The notes below the pieces were generated by a model, which saw only the letters and a list, made by a program, of their open reading frames with translations, made no database searches and was not told the origin of the DNA. Position numbers and translations under genes: made by a program. A stretch of 6,471 nucleotides of DNA, from NCBI GenBank assembly GCA_963932955.1, contig CAWVRK010000032.1, forward strand, positions 1-6,471. Direction: 5' to 3'. This stretch comes from Flavicella sp963932955 (GTDB lineage: Bacteria > Bacteroidota > Bacteroidia > Flavobacteriales > Flavobacteriaceae). The number at the start of each line of letters is the position of its first letter. Position 1 is the first letter of the stretch. This document shows, piece by piece, positions 6,020 to 6,471 of this stretch.

Positions 6020-6421
6020 ATGGACACAAAACAAATTCTTAGCGAACTTCGCTTTAAAGCCATTCGCAGCAGCGGTCCTGGTGGACAACATGCCAACAAG
6101 GTGTCTTCAAAAATAGAACTGACCTTCGCTCTCGAAAACTCAAAAGGTCTCTCCGAAAAAGAAAAAGAAAGCATCTCTCTGAAATTGCGATCCAAATTGA
6201 CCTCAAGGAACACGCTCGTTCTTCAATGTGAGGAGACGAGAAGCCAGCATCAAAATAAAAATTTAGTGCTTGAACGTTTTTGGAAGCTGCTCTCCGTAGG
6301 GTTACAAGAAGTAAAACCTAGGAAAAAGAGCAAACCTACAAGGGCTTCCATTGCAAAACGACTCCAACGAAAAAAGTCACAGGGAATGAAAAAAGAACAA
6401 CGAAAAAAACCAGATCTCTGA
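6020..6421 (+). CDS. arfB: ArfB/YaeJ-type peptidyl-tRNA hydrolase (ribosome rescue)
   Basis: Release-factor-like protein that hydrolyses peptidyl-tRNA on ribosomes stalled at the end of a broken mRNA, a backup to tmRNA. The 133-aa length is close to E. coli ArfB (140 aa). The catalytic GGQ is at 21-23 in RSSGPGGQHANKVSSKIEL, which spans residues 16-34. The C-terminal tail from about residue 99 is strongly basic (RKKSKPTR, KRLQRKK, ending KKPDL), as needed to enter the empty mRNA channel. The frame is open upstream to 5816 inside pnuC, but that part reads as out-of-frame pnuC. The ATG at 6020 gives the family's usual N-terminus (MDTKQILSELRFKAIRS) and is the only ATG after the pnuC stop in this frame. 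It lies 67 bp after pnuC in the same direction and may be part of the same transcript. Confidence 0.94.
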   Translation: MDTKQILSELRFKAIRSSGPGGQHANKVSSKIELTFALENSKGLSEKEKESISLKLRSKLTSRNTLVLQCEETRSQHQNKNLVLERFWKLLSVGLQEVKPRKKSKPTRASIAKRLQRKKSQGMKKEQRKKPDL

Positions 6422-6433
6422 GCAGGACCCCAA

Positions 6434-6459
6434 ATAAAAATCGATTCTTGTTTTTTTAT
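6434..6459 (+). terminator. Weak candidate terminator after arfB
   Basis: ATAAAAA (6434-6440) can pair with TTTTTAT (6453-6459) across a 12-base loop, within a run of seven T (6451-6457), beginning 12 bases after the arfB stop. The stem is only A/T, so the call is weak. The window ends 12 bases later. Confidence 0.25.
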
Positions 6460-6471
6460 CCAACTTTCTGT

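Overview
The window looks like an ordinary chromosomal segment from a Bacteroidota bacterium, most likely class Flavobacteriia. Evidence: moderately low GC, A/T-rich leaders with no regular Shine-Dalgarno sequence, TAnnTTTG-type -7 promoter elements between two divergent genes, and proteins that read like the flavobacterial versions of their families, especially the phosphopantetheinyl transferase and the ArfB-type rescue factor. I see no insertion sequence, phage gene, CRISPR array, rRNA or tRNA.

Layout on the left. A short transaldolase of the TalC/FSA family (27-680, +) is followed by a 595-bp stretch with no recognised gene. The first part of that stretch (681-959) is unusual: it continues the transaldolase frame for 92 stop-free codons at coding-like GC, then drops sharply to A/T-rich sequence. 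Next come a complete YifB/ComM-type Mg-chelatase-like AAA+ ATPase (1276-2814, +) and a small unrecognised protein with a predicted ferredoxin-like fold (2937-3203, +).

Layout on the right. A perfect 15-bp-stem bidirectional terminator (3241-3273) separates the small gene from the converging S-adenosylhomocysteine hydrolase ahcY (3305-4621, -). A 57-bp divergent promoter region lies between ahcY and a rightward cluster: 4'-phosphopantetheinyl transferase (4679-5305), a PnuC-type vitamin/nucleoside transporter (5323-5952) and an ArfB-type peptidyl-tRNA hydrolase (6020-6421).

How they fit together. Most genes are housekeeping: pentose phosphate carbon shuffling (tal), DNA branch migration in recombination or transformation (comM-like), clearing of S-adenosylhomocysteine in the methyl cycle (ahcY), activation of carrier proteins with the CoA-derived arm (PPTase), uptake of a cofactor precursor (pnuC) and rescue of stalled ribosomes (arfB). 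I found no convincing undescribed system. The parts most worth a second look are the in-frame open stretch after tal with its inverted repeats, the small ferredoxin-like orphan, and the compact ahcY/PPTase divergent promoter.
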